From Bacteroidales bacterium (GTDB taxonomy: Bacteria; Bacteroidota; Bacteroidia; Bacteroidales; UBA932), in assembly GCA_024398295.1 (NCBI GenBank), contig JAKSJL010000011.1:1-39110 (forward strand): 39,110 nt of DNA. The letters are read 5' to 3'. Position numbers and translations under genes: made by a program. Of this stretch, positions 25,830-33,778 are shown piece after piece (within the stretch, counting starts at the first letter, position 1; the number at the start of each line of letters is the position of its first letter). A model generated the notes under the pieces. It was not told the origin of the DNA and searched no databases. It saw only the letters and a program-made list of their open reading frames with translations.

Positions 25830-26664
25830 GTGACAATATGTTTATGGTCTGGTCGACGCTGAGCGCGTCTTTCACCTTGAAACCTCCGTTTCTGGTGCGC
25901 CTGAGGCTGCTGAGGAAAGCGCCGCTGCCGAGGGCCTCTCCGAGGTCGCGGGCAAGCGCGCGTATGTAGGTGCCCTTCGAGCAGGTCACCAGGACATCAG
26001 CATTGGCCAGCCTGTAGCCGGAGAGATCATTGACATGTATGTTTCTCTCGCTCTCATAGGCAGGTGCCTGGAAGTCGGGAGTGAAGCTTACCAGCTCGAT
26101 GGCGGGGATGTTTATCATCTGCCTGGAAAGGAGCTCCGATGCAGAATGGTCGAAGTCCTCGCCTGTCCGGGCAGCCTGCTTATACGCCTTGCGCGCCAGC
26201 TCGTATGCCCTCACGCCGTCCACTGACTTCGCAGAGAAGAGCGGAGCCACCTGCTCCTGCTCGCCGAGAAACGACGGCAGTACCTGCCTTATGCTCTCCT
26301 CGCTCACGCCATCCAGCGCGAACTCCTTGTCTACCTCCTTCTCCCTGTCGTATGAGGGAGTGGTCGCACCGAAGCAGACACCTGCGAGGTACTGCTTCTC
26401 GTGCTTCTGGAGGTCCTCCGCAAGCTTGGTGGCCTTGCCTATGCACACCAGCAGCACGCCCGTCGCGAGTGGATCCAGCGTGCCGGCATGCCCCACCTTG
26501 AGGTTCTTCTTCTCAAAATGCCTGCAAGCCGCCCACTTGACCTTTCGGATCACGTCGGCGGAAGTCCAGCGGTATGGCTTGTCTATGGGGATGATGATAC
26601 CCTCTGGGTAGTCATCTATGCTTCGTGAAAGCGTGATTCCGGCTTTCGCAATGAGCGCGCTCAT
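25822..26664 (-). CDS. truB: tRNA pseudouridine-55 synthase
   Basis: TruB makes pseudouridine 55 in the T loop of tRNAs. The 280-residue protein has the catalytic motif KVGHAGTLDPLATGVL with D64 as nucleophile, the preceding IIIPIDKPYRWTSADVIRKV block, and the later SGTYIR-type segment as CSKGTYIRALARDLGEAL. The C-terminal PUA-like extension of E. coli TruB is absent, which is common. The N-terminus is about 20 residues longer than minimal TruB, but the start overlaps the rpiB stop by one base (TAATG), which favours it. The end overlaps the amidase gene by eight bases. Confidence 0.95.
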   Translation of the reverse strand: MSALIAKAGITLSRSIDDYPEGIIIPIDKPYRWTSADVIRKVKWAACRHFEKKNLKVGHAGTLDPLATGVLLVCIGKATKLAEDLQKHEKQYLAGVCFGATTPSYDREKEVDKEFALDGVSEESIRQVLPSFLGEQEQVAPLFSAKSVDGVRAYELARKAYKQAARTGEDFDHSASELLSRQMINIPAIELVSFTPDFQAPAYESERNIHVNDLSGYRLANADVLVTCSKGTYIRALARDLGEALGSGAFLSSLRRTRNGGFKVKDALSVDQTINILSHE

Positions 26665-27095
26665 TACTTCACAGGGATCTTCGCGATGCGGCGCTCGTGA
26701 CGGCCGCCCTCGAACTCTGTGTTAAGCCAGGTGCGGGTGATGTTCACTACCATGCGGTAGCTGATGAAGCGAGCTGGCATCACGAGGACATTTGCATCGT
26801 TATGCGCCTTCACGAGGCGGCCGATCTCTGTCCCCCAAGCGAGTCCAGCGCGGATGCCCTGATGATGGTTCAAGGTGATGGCCATGCCGTTTCCTGTGCC
26901 ACAGATGGCGATACCCTTGTCTACCTCACCCTTCTCCACTGCATTTGCGAGTGGATGAGCGAAGTCAGCATAGTCACAGCTATCTTCTGAGTCAGTTCCG
27001 AAATTTACTACTTCATAGCCCTTTCCGAGAAGATAGGAAATGAGCTTAGCCTTATACTCCACACCAGCGTGATCAGAGCAGATTCCGATTTTCAT
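26664..27095 (-). CDS. rpiB: Ribose-5-phosphate isomerase B
   Basis: RpiB interconverts ribose 5-phosphate and ribulose 5-phosphate in the pentose phosphate pathway. The 143-residue protein begins MKIGICSDHAGVEYKAKL, with the SDHAG phosphate-binding motif. It has the active-site cysteine C65 in ICGTGNGMAI and the AHNDANVLVMPAR block. It could in principle be the LacAB-type enzyme, but RpiB is the common reading. The frame stays open far upstream; the extension (to 27353) is rejected because it runs antisense through the next gene and begins before the promoter. A TACTTTTG -7 box lies upstream on minus. It heads the rpiB-truB-amidase operon. Confidence 0.94.
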   Translation of the reverse strand: MKIGICSDHAGVEYKAKLISYLLGKGYEVVNFGTDSEDSCDYADFAHPLANAVEKGEVDKGIAICGTGNGMAITLNHHQGIRAGLAWGTEIGRLVKAHNDANVLVMPARFISYRMVVNITRTWLNTEFEGGRHERRIAKIPVK

Positions 27096-27112
27096 ATAGA
27101 GATAATTTTGTT

Positions 27113-27120
27113 TATTTTTG
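27113..27120 (+). promoter_or_regulatory. -7 promoter box of the GLUG/SGNH lipoprotein gene
   Basis: TATTTTTG matches TAnnTTTG, 33 bases before the ATG at 27154. It lies in the 58-base gap between divergent start codons, a few bases from the minus-strand box for rpiB. Confidence 0.45.
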
Positions 27121-27127
27121 TGTACCA

Positions 27128-27135
27128 CAAAAGTA
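27128..27135 (-). promoter_or_regulatory. -7 promoter box of the rpiB operon
   Basis: On the minus strand this reads TACTTTTG, a TAnnTTTG match, 32 bases before the rpiB ATG at 27095. No -33 TTTG at the standard distance is obvious. Confidence 0.45.
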
Positions 27136-27153
27136 CTAATAAAATAACACAAA

Positions 27154-29649
27154 ATGAAGAAAAGCACCTTCTTTGCTTTGTTGGCTTCCGCGATCATCGC
27201 TATTTCCAGCTGCGAGAAACCATCCGTTACACCTACACCAGAGCCCAAACCAGATCCGGATCCCGTCGTACCGGTAGATCCACCCACACCTCCAGTGGAG
27301 ACTGTCTTTTCAGGTGGAGAAGGCACAGAGGCAAATCCATATATCATCGGCAAGGCTGCTGACCTTCAGGAGCTGTCGAAGAAGATTTCCGGATCGTCTA
27401 CCAGGGACGAATTCATTGACAAGCATTACGCACAGAGCGCGGATATAGACATGTCCTCGGTGAGCGCATTCACGCCTATCTCACTGAACCAGGGCAAGCC
27501 ATTCAAGGGCGTCTATGACGGAAGAAACCACTCCATCACCGGCATCACCATAAAGACCACAAGCGAGAAGGCCTCCGGCCTGTTCGGCTACTGCATGGGC
27601 GCCACCATCAAGAATGTCTCGCTGGCGAACGCAGACATTGACTGCCAGTACATCTACTGCGGAAGCATTGTGGGATACGCGAAGAAGTGCACCATCGAGA
27701 ACATCAGCTTCACCGGAAAGATCAGGCAGTACACAAAGGAGATCACGCTGGACACCGACACAAATGTGGGATATTCAGGAGGCTTCGTGGGTTACGCTGA
27801 AGAAAGCACCATCAAGGGTTGCACCCTGGCCGGAAGCGCCACATTCTTCGGCAAATACTGCGGAGGTATCGTGGGATTCGCGCAGGACTGCACCATCGAG
27901 GACTGCCATGTGGCGAAGGCTGTGGCCGTGAACCTCTACTACCACTGGGAGCGCGGCATAGTAGGTATGGCCATAGGCGCGAAGACACTCATCAGCAAGT
28001 GCTCATTTGAGGGCAGCCTCAGCTCAGTGGGTTACACCCTCGGCGGCATCGTGGGACAGCTCCAGGGTGGCAAGGTGAAGGACTGCGTCCTGGGAAGCTA
28101 CGCCACCATCGGGTCCGACAAATATGCTGTAGGAGGCATCGTAGGCCATGCAGCAGCCGCAAATGAGATAACCATAGAAAACTGTGCCACTTATGGCAAT
28201 GTCAAGGGATGCTACTCAGTAGGAGGCATCGTGGGATTCACCGGCTCAGGCGCATCAGCCATAGGTGGCTCGGTAGCGAACTCCACAAACTCCATCCTCA
28301 TCAAGGGATGCGCAGTCATAGGATCCGAGATCACCGGCACTGGAAACAATGGAGGTTCGAACCTCTACTCGCTGGTAGGTGGCATCTCCGGCTGGACAGC
28401 AACTGGCGGAAACACCACTATCACAGGATGTTACGCAAACCCATCAGTGCTCCAGACCACCAGCGGTGGAAACAGAGGAGGCCTCGGTGGAGTCACAGGC
28501 TATCAGAACTGCTCTTCCACCGTCAGCTACAAGAACATCTACACCACCATATCCAAGTCCAGCACCTTCAACTGCAATGACCCTGCAGAGGCCGGCTCAA
28601 GCTTCTTCCTCGGAGCCATCTACGCCAGGGCGACACAGCCTTGCACAGTATCGGACTGCTACTATGACACCGACTATACCACAGGTCCTCAGGAAGGCAA
28701 GGCTACAGAGACCTCATGTCAGGCCCTGACCGTGGCGCAGATGACCGACGGCACGCTCCTCAAGTATCTCCAGGACTCGTCAGAGGGTGTAAGCTGGGTT
28801 AAGGGAGCAGACGGCTACCCTACCATCTCCGGACTTCCTGCAGATCCGAACGTGAAGCCGAAGGCTGCGAAGAGGGTCAGCGTGATCGGCGACTCGATCT
28901 CGACCTTCAAGGGATGGATTCCAGGTGGTTACAGCGCGCACTACCCTGCCACGGACGGCACGCTGACCCTCGTGAGCGAGACCTACTGGTATCGCCTGAT
29001 CTACGACCACATGAAGAATGCTCAGTTCGACACAAACATTGCATTCTCCGGCTCTACGGTCACAAACACCACCGCTGAAAACTACACGAGCAGGTACGGA
29101 AGCGCGAGCAATGCATGGTGGCATAACAGCTTCACCGAGCGCTTCGCCGCATGCGGAGGCTGCGGAAGGCCAGATGTCATCCTCATCCATGGAGGCACAA
29201 ATGACTGGGCGCACAACGCAGACCCTCTCTACCCAGGCTCCCCTCTCAGCAAGGCCGCAAGCACCCCTTCAGATGCAGTGCTGGACGCCATCTACAAGGT
29301 AGCGGATGCAGCACAGACCAGGGAGGCTGTGAATGCCCTTCCTGACGGCACCTTCTGCGAAGCGTATGTGAAGCTTCTCTGCCAGATCAGACAGAGATAT
29401 CCTAAGTGCAAGGTAGTCTGCATCATTGGAGACTATCTGAGTGAGCCTTTCGAGCAGTCCATGCTCAAGATGGCAGCTCATTACGGAGCGAAGACAGTAG
29501 ACCTTCTGGCCGTCAATGGTTTCAACGACCAGACTTACATGCCTAAGCATGACTACAATGGTACTTCCGGATGCCACCCTGGCTCACAGGCGATGGACTA
29601 CATCGCAACAAAGATCTACAACGAGCTGGGTGCTTGGCTCGAGCAGTAG
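27154..29649 (+). CDS. Surface lipoprotein: GLUG-repeat domain fused to an SGNH/GDSL hydrolase
   Basis: This 831-residue protein has a lipoprotein signal (AISSC, lipidated C20) and a Pro/Asp/Glu-rich spacer (about 22-50). A long GLUG-type repeat region follows (about 120-455), with some ten copies of a GGIVGxA-like core (for example SGGFVGYA, CGGIVGFA, LGGIVGQL, VGGIVGHA), expected to form a beta-solenoid. The C-terminal SGNH-type esterase domain (about 570-831) has block I VSVIGDSIS (S581), block III LIHGGTNDW (N683) and block V SGCHPGSQAMDYIA (H808). The Asp normally three residues before the catalytic His is Ser here (S805). GLUG repeats occur in surface proteins and adhesins, and SGNH domains act as carbohydrate or lipid esterases. 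A surface esterase presented on a solenoid stalk is an inference. It stands alone between divergent and convergent neighbours. Confidence 0.85.
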   Translation: MKKSTFFALLASAIIAISSCEKPSVTPTPEPKPDPDPVVPVDPPTPPVETVFSGGEGTEANPYIIGKAADLQELSKKISGSSTRDEFIDKHYAQSADIDMSSVSAFTPISLNQGKPFKGVYDGRNHSITGITIKTTSEKASGLFGYCMGATIKNVSLANADIDCQYIYCGSIVGYAKKCTIENISFTGKIRQYTKEITLDTDTNVGYSGGFVGYAEESTIKGCTLAGSATFFGKYCGGIVGFAQDCTIEDCHVAKAVAVNLYYHWERGIVGMAIGAKTLISKCSFEGSLSSVGYTLGGIVGQLQGGKVKDCVLGSYATIGSDKYAVGGIVGHAAAANEITIENCATYGNVKGCYSVGGIVGFTGSGASAIGGSVANSTNSILIKGCAVIGSEITGTGNNGGSNLYSLVGGISGWTATGGNTTITGCYANPSVLQTTSGGNRGGLGGVTGYQNCSSTVSYKNIYTTISKSSTFNCNDPAEAGSSFFLGAIYARATQPCTVSDCYYDTDYTTGPQEGKATETSCQALTVAQMTDGTLLKYLQDSSEGVSWVKGADGYPTISGLPADPNVKPKAAKRVSVIGDSISTFKGWIPGGYSAHYPATDGTLTLVSETYWYRLIYDHMKNAQFDTNIAFSGSTVTNTTAENYTSRYGSASNAWWHNSFTERFAACGGCGRPDVILIHGGTNDWAHNADPLYPGSPLSKAASTPSDAVLDAIYKVADAAQTREAVNALPDGTFCEAYVKLLCQIRQRYPKCKVVCIIGDYLSEPFEQSMLKMAAHYGAKTVDLLAVNGFNDQTYMPKHDYNGTSGCHPGSQAMDYIATKIYNELGAWLEQ

Positions 29650-29650
29650 G

Positions 29651-30208
29651 CTACTTGACGTTCACAGGGACATAATTATATCCAAGGCGCTTCAGTTCCA
29701 CTGAGGCGCCTATCTGGTACATGACCTTGACGCAGCGGATAAGGATATAGTATGCCTCGATGCTCTGGCTCTCGAAGCCTTCATGACGGATCAGCCCGAG
29801 TGCCTTCTCTGCGCAGCTGCTGAAGAGTGCAGCCATCTCCTTGGCCTCGATAGAGTCAAGTGCCTTGCCAATGATATCGCGTGTTATGTGCTCGTCCATG
29901 TCGTCGTAGCCCTGTGCTCCGTAATAGTCCTGGTACTTGTCGGACTTATGAGCCTCCCAGCCGCAGTCCCAGCGTGATGCGACGCCTGCACCCAGGTATG
30001 CCGCCCAGGCAAGGGCGACCACAGGATAGCCATTGAAGTTCACGACAGCGTCCGATACCACATCACGTGCGTACTCATCCCACTTCTCGTCGATGTCCGG
30101 TGAGCCCAGGAGCTTGCCGTTCAACTTCTCAAACTGAGTGCAGAGCTTGATGAGCTCCGCACGAAGCTTCTCCTCGAAGCTGTCGTATATTGCCTTTCTA
30201 TCTTCCAT
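29651..30208 (-). CDS. Conserved-looking cytoplasmic protein of unknown function
   Basis: I do not recognise this 185-residue protein. It has no signal peptide or membrane segment, is mainly helical in character and moderately acidic. Notable stretches are an N-terminal charged helix (about 5-30), a Gly/Ala/Trp-rich centre (ALAWAAYLGAGVASRWDCGWEAH, about 65-88) and a middle section rich in Asp and Tyr (DYYGAQGYDDMDEH, about 94-107). It ends one base from the stop of the GLUG lipoprotein gene, with no spacer for a normal terminator. A hairpin inside its own 3' end may serve instead. A TAACTTTG box lies eight bases upstream of its ATG on minus. Confidence 0.75.
   Translation of the reverse strand: MEDRKAIYDSFEEKLRAELIKLCTQFEKLNGKLLGSPDIDEKWDEYARDVVSDAVVNFNGYPVVALAWAAYLGAGVASRWDCGWEAHKSDKYQDYYGAQGYDDMDEHITRDIIGKALDSIEAKEMAALFSSCAEKALGLIRHEGFESQSIEAYYILIRCVKVMYQIGASVELKRLGYNYVPVNVK
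29685..29711. terminator. Hairpin within the convergent coding end
   Basis: AGGCGCTTCAGT (29685-29696) pairs with ACTGAGGCGCCT (29700-29711) over 12 positions with one wobble and a three-base loop. It begins 36 bases after the stop of the plus-strand gene (29649), while coding on minus for the last part of the 185-residue protein. It could end plus-strand transcripts, but no T run follows, so this is tentative. Confidence 0.35.
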
Positions 30209-30215
30209 AACGGCA

Positions 30216-30223
30216 CAAAGTTA
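30216..30223 (-). promoter_or_regulatory. -7 promoter box of the 185-residue protein gene
   Basis: On minus the sequence is TAACTTTG, a full TAnnTTTG match, only seven bases before the ATG at 30208, implying a very short or absent leader. Confidence 0.45.
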
Positions 30224-30287
30224 CTCATTTGATTGATGCAAACGAAAAAATGTGTAATTTTATGGTCTGATAACACTACTTACCATT

Positions 30288-31424
30288 ATGAAAAGAATCA
30301 TTCTTCTCATCGCTGCGGCTCTTTCACTGGCAGCATGCACCCCTAAGACAGTGCTCACAAAGTCAGGACTTAACCCAGTCAAGTTCGAGGGGGTATATAA
30401 CGACAAGCCCATTGCCCTTTACACACTTTCCAACGAAAGCGGCATGGAGGTATGCATCACGAACTTCGGAGGACGTCTGGTGTCCATCATGGTACCGGAC
30501 AAGGACGGGGAGATGAAGGATGTGATCCTCGGTTTCGACAACATTGAGTCATACTACCCAGAAAACAACCTCTCTGATTTCGGCGCAGCCATAGGTAGGT
30601 ACGCGAACAGAATCAACCAAGGTCGCATCACCGTGGACGGTACTGAGTATCAGCTCCCACAGAACAACTATGGGCATTGCCTCCATGGAGGCCCTCAGGG
30701 CTGGCAGTACAAGGTATACGATGTAGTGGAGGCAGACAGCGAGCACATCAAGCTGAAGATGGACTCACCAGACGGCGACGCGAATTTCCCTGGCCATGTG
30801 ATAGCATACGTGACCTACACCCTCACAGACATGAACAGCATCTGCATAAACTATGAGGCCACGACCGACAAGGAGACTGTCATAAACATGACAAACCACG
30901 CCTACTTCAACCTCTCAGGCGACCCTGCAGGCCACAGCATCTGCGATGACATGCTCTATATCAATGCTTCCCAGTACACTCCAGTGGACAGCACATTCAT
31001 GACCACTGGCGAGATAGTGCCCGTAGCAGGCACACCTATGGACTTCACCACAGCGAAAAGAGTGGGTGAGCAGATCGACGAGTACGACTTCATACAGCTG
31101 AAGAACGGAAACGGCTACGACCATAACTGGGTGCTTGACACATGCGGAGAGCTCACCGAAACGGCAGCTACCCTATACTGTCCTCAGACAGGAATCCAGC
31201 TTGACGTATTCACCACAGAGCCAGGCATACAGGTATATTCAGGAAACTTCCTGGATGGCACAAACACAGGAAAGAAGGGCATCAACTACCAGCAGCGCAC
31301 AGCCATCTGCCTTGAGACCCAGAAGTATCCTGACACGCCGAACAAGCCTGAGTGGCCATCAGCCCAGCTCCTGCCAGGTGACACCTACACAAGTTTTTGC
31401 GAATTCAGATTCAGCGTAAGATAA
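30288..31424 (+). CDS. galM: Aldose 1-epimerase (mutarotase), exported lipoprotein form
   Basis: GalM interconverts alpha and beta anomers of galactose, glucose and related aldoses. The 378-residue protein starts with a lipoprotein signal (LSLAAC, C17), so it should sit in the cell envelope, unlike cytoplasmic E. coli GalM. Active-site residues are H133 in [11 protein letters not shown]204 in [11 protein letters not shown] and the catalytic base E343 in [17 protein letters not shown]. The [11 protein letters not shown] block (about 99-109) binds the sugar. araD follows two bases after the stop, suggesting a sugar-use pair. Exported mutarotases are common in Bacteroidetes polysaccharide degraders. 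Confidence 0.94.
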   Translation: MKRIILLIAAALSLAACTPKTVLTKSGLNPVKFEGVYNDKPIALYTLSNESGMEVCITNFGGRLVSIMVPDKDGEMKDVILGFDNIESYYPENNLSDFGAAIGRYANRINQGRITVDGTEYQLPQNNYGHCLHGGPQGWQYKVYDVVEADSEHIKLKMDSPDGDANFPGHVIAYVTYTLTDMNSICINYEATTDKETVINMTNHAYFNLSGDPAGHSICDDMLYINASQYTPVDSTFMTTGEIVPVAGTPMDFTTAKRVGEQIDEYDFIQLKNGNGYDHNWVLDTCGELTETAATLYCPQTGIQLDVFTTEPGIQVYSGNFLDGTNTGKKGINYQQRTAICLETQKYPDTPNKPEWPSAQLLPGDTYTSFCEFRFSVR

Positions 31425-31426
31425 CC

Positions 31427-32116
31427 ATGCTCGAAGAACTTAAGAAAAAGGTCTGCAAGGCAAACCTGGACCTCGTAAAGCACGGACTCGTCATCTTCAC
31501 CTGGGGAAATGTATCAGCTATTGACCCCGAGACCAAGCTGGTGGTCATCAAGCCCAGCGGAGTGAGCTACGACGACATGAAACCAGAGGACATGGTAGTC
31601 GTGGATCTGGACGGAAAGGTAGTAGAAGGTGAGCTCAGGCCATCTTCCGACACCCCTACCCATCTTGTTCTGTACAAGGAGTTTCCAAATATCGGAGGCA
31701 TAGTCCACACACACTCGACCTATGCCACCGCATGGGCGCAGGCCGGCATGGACATCCCGAATATCGGCACCACACACGCCGACTATTTCCACGACGATAT
31801 ACCTTGCACCGCCGACATGACAGAGGAGCAGGTGAATGGCGAGTATGAAGCAGAGACAGGCACTGCCATCGTGCAGCGCTTCGAGAGTCTGAACTACATT
31901 CATACCCCTGGCGTACTGGTGAAGAACCATGGCCCATTCTCATGGGGCAAGGATGCAACGGAAGCCGTCCACAACGCCGTAGTCATGGAACAGGTAGCTA
32001 AGATGGCCTTCGTATCACTTACGATAAATCCTTCACTTACGATGAACCCGCTCCTCGTGGAGAAGCATTTCATGCGCAAGCACGGGCCTAACGCCTACTA
32101 CGGGCAGAAGAAGTAA
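31427..32116 (+). CDS. araD: L-ribulose-5-phosphate 4-epimerase
   Basis: AraD converts L-ribulose 5-phosphate to D-xylulose 5-phosphate, the last step of L-arabinose entry into the pentose phosphate pathway. The 229-residue class II aldolase-type protein has the zinc ligands H94 and H96 ([10 protein letters not shown]) and H168 (KNHGPFSWG), D75 in SSDTPTHL, the catalytic D119 in THADYF and Y225 near the C-terminus. The family also includes UlaF/SgbE; AraD is favoured only by frequency, and no araA or araB is present here. I chose ATG 31427, two bases after galM; a longer in-frame start at 31397 would lie inside galM. The last 29 bases overlap the next operon on the other strand. Confidence 0.9.
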   Translation: MLEELKKKVCKANLDLVKHGLVIFTWGNVSAIDPETKLVVIKPSGVSYDDMKPEDMVVVDLDGKVVEGELRPSSDTPTHLVLYKEFPNIGGIVHTHSTYATAWAQAGMDIPNIGTTHADYFHDDIPCTADMTEEQVNGEYEAETGTAIVQRFESLNYIHTPGVLVKNHGPFSWGKDATEAVHNAVVMEQVAKMAFVSLTINPSLTMNPLLVEKHFMRKHGPNAYYGQKK

Positions 32117-33776
32117 GCTTTCTCACCACTCTCACAGGCTCGCCATCCTCGGTCAAGCCCTCAACAGTAAGTATGAAGTCACCTTCATACGTAGGGAGTG
32201 TGCACTCAAAGCAGAAGGTCTCCCCTGCCTTGACGTTTACTGAAGGATGCCAGTACGCCACCTGACGATAGTCAGGATAGGACTCATTCACATGAAGGTC
32301 CTTGCAGGTAAAAGACATAGGAAGCGATGCTCCCTGGAAAGACACGATACGCACATTGGTGTCAAAATCCATGGCAGGAAGATTCTTCTTGTAAGTCACA
32401 AAGTCAGCGACGCCATGGTATGCCCTGGAGCCTATGAAGTAAGTATAAGGATATACGTTGACTCTCTCCACCAGCATAGGGTCGTATGACATGATCTTGC
32501 CATGGTCAAAAATAGGTGTGCCATCAAGCAGGACAAGTCCCTGCTCCTGGCCAAAAAAAGTATTCTTATACTGATCTTCCAGCCTGAACTGAATCTCCGT
32601 GTGGCCCTTGTTTGTACGAGCCCTCAACTCTGGAATAATCTCCACCAGCACCTCCGACATCAGCGGGAATCGCGTATAATCGTCCAGCTTGTAGGACCTG
32701 GCCTCGGCTCCAAAGATTCTATTAGCCCTGAAAGGCATGAAATCATAGAGGAATTCGCCATCGAAGTTATTCTCCACCTGACGATAAGCCATACGCGAAA
32801 GGAGGGCGTTCTTCTGAGAGCTTGAGATAAGGAGCTCAGGAATGGCCCCTGCCTCGACATCCTGAAAAGGAGAAAGTATCTCCAGATGGCAGTAAGTCTT
32901 CTTCGGAAGTCCCTCTATCTCACACACAAGATCCTTGTTTCCGAAGATATTGTTTGTATAGAAAGTCGCAGTAGCATCCGAAGCTACCGGTGACGAGTAC
33001 ACATCCGCCATATCTCCCGGGGCAGAGATGAACGCAAACTTGCCTGCAAGGCTGTCTGCCTGCTCGGGGCTGATACCAGATACCTTTGCTCTGATGATCT
33101 CACCATCATACTCAGGGATGAAGTCATCTCTAAATGAGGTGGATGGTTTGATGGAAGAAAGGAAAGAATCGATATCCTGAGACTCTGGAGCTACGATCCC
33201 ATCATCATGAGCGACACTGATGCAGACGTATGCCAATGCTTTTCCATTGTTAACGAGCTCTACAGGAAGCACCCTTCCGGAAGCATTCTCCGGCATCTTT
33301 ACCTCGAGACTGCCCTTGTCAGAAGCAGTCTTTCTGCTGCCAGGATCAGCTACTATTACTCCATCCTTGACCCTTTGGGTAGAAGAAGGGTTAAACACAG
33401 AGATAGTGGTAGCACATGTGGAATAGTCTACACCCTCCTCGTTCAGGCTGTTTGCGGTATACGCCACAAGCCTATAATTACCAGTCGGCAAATCTGATTT
33501 AAGATCCAGACTTCCAGCACCTCTACCATTCAGAAGAGCGATTTTCGCGGTCTGCGCGAGTCCATCCGCAGAATGGAGCTCGACATAAGCGATGCTTGAG
33601 ACTTCGGAAAGCCTACCAGAAGATGCCGCATCTACACAAAAAGCCGAGCACCACACTTTGTCTCCAGCTATGTATACGGGGCGATCCGTCTTCAGGAACA
33701 CCCTCTCTGACACTCTGTTCTCAGCACTGAGAGACATTGTAGTGAGCATCAGAATGAATATCATGAACTTTTTCAT
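32088..33776 (-). CDS. Exported MG2-like protein with a TonB plug-like C-terminal domain
   Basis: This 562-residue protein has a signal peptide (about 1-18). An MG2/macroglobulin-like beta domain follows (about 24-127), with the tell-tale [20 protein letters not shown] opening and [13 protein letters not shown]. Further beta regions run from about 155 to 360. Residues about 370-465 resemble a TonB-receptor plug domain: [33 protein letters not shown], then GVADFVTYK. There is no beta-barrel after it. A last beta domain ends near 552. It is the last gene of the receptor operon, two bases after the DUF4249 gene. The role is unknown; a periplasmic accessory of the neighbouring receptor is the best inference. 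The 3' end overlaps araD by 29 bases. Confidence 0.8.
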   Translation of the reverse strand: MKKFMIFILMLTTMSLSAENRVSERVFLKTDRPVYIAGDKVWCSAFCVDAASSGRLSEVSSIAYVELHSADGLAQTAKIALLNGRGAGSLDLKSDLPTGNYRLVAYTANSLNEEGVDYSTCATTISVFNPSSTQRVKDGVIVADPGSRKTASDKGSLEVKMPENASGRVLPVELVNNGKALAYVCISVAHDDGIVAPESQDIDSFLSSIKPSTSFRDDFIPEYDGEIIRAKVSGISPEQADSLAGKFAFISAPGDMADVYSSPVASDATATFYTNNIFGNKDLVCEIEGLPKKTYCHLEILSPFQDVEAGAIPELLISSSQKNALLSRMAYRQVENNFDGEFLYDFMPFRANRIFGAEARSYKLDDYTRFPLMSEVLVEIIPELRARTNKGHTEIQFRLEDQYKNTFFGQEQGLVLLDGTPIFDHGKIMSYDPMLVERVNVYPYTYFIGSRAYHGVADFVTYKKNLPAMDFDTNVRIVSFQGASLPMSFTCKDLHVNESYPDYRQVAYWHPSVNVKAGETFCFECTLPTYEGDFILTVEGLTEDGEPVRVVRKLTSSARSRR

Positions 33777-33778
33777 CT

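Noticed and set aside
26664-27353. Longer rpiB reading frame with an 86-residue N-terminal extension
   Set aside because: The extension is the antisense of the next gene's signal peptide and proline-rich spacer, begins before the rpiB promoter, and RpiB proteins start at MKIGICSDHAG.
27280-28520. GLUG repeats as a DNA-level tandem repeat or CRISPR
   Set aside because: The repeat is visible in protein sequence, but unit lengths and nucleotides vary; there is no fixed repeat-spacer pattern.
32088-32116. Identical 29-base overlaps at two convergent junctions as a designed signal
   Set aside because: The two sequences are unrelated; both result from the next available stop codon in the opposing frame, so equal length is most likely chance.
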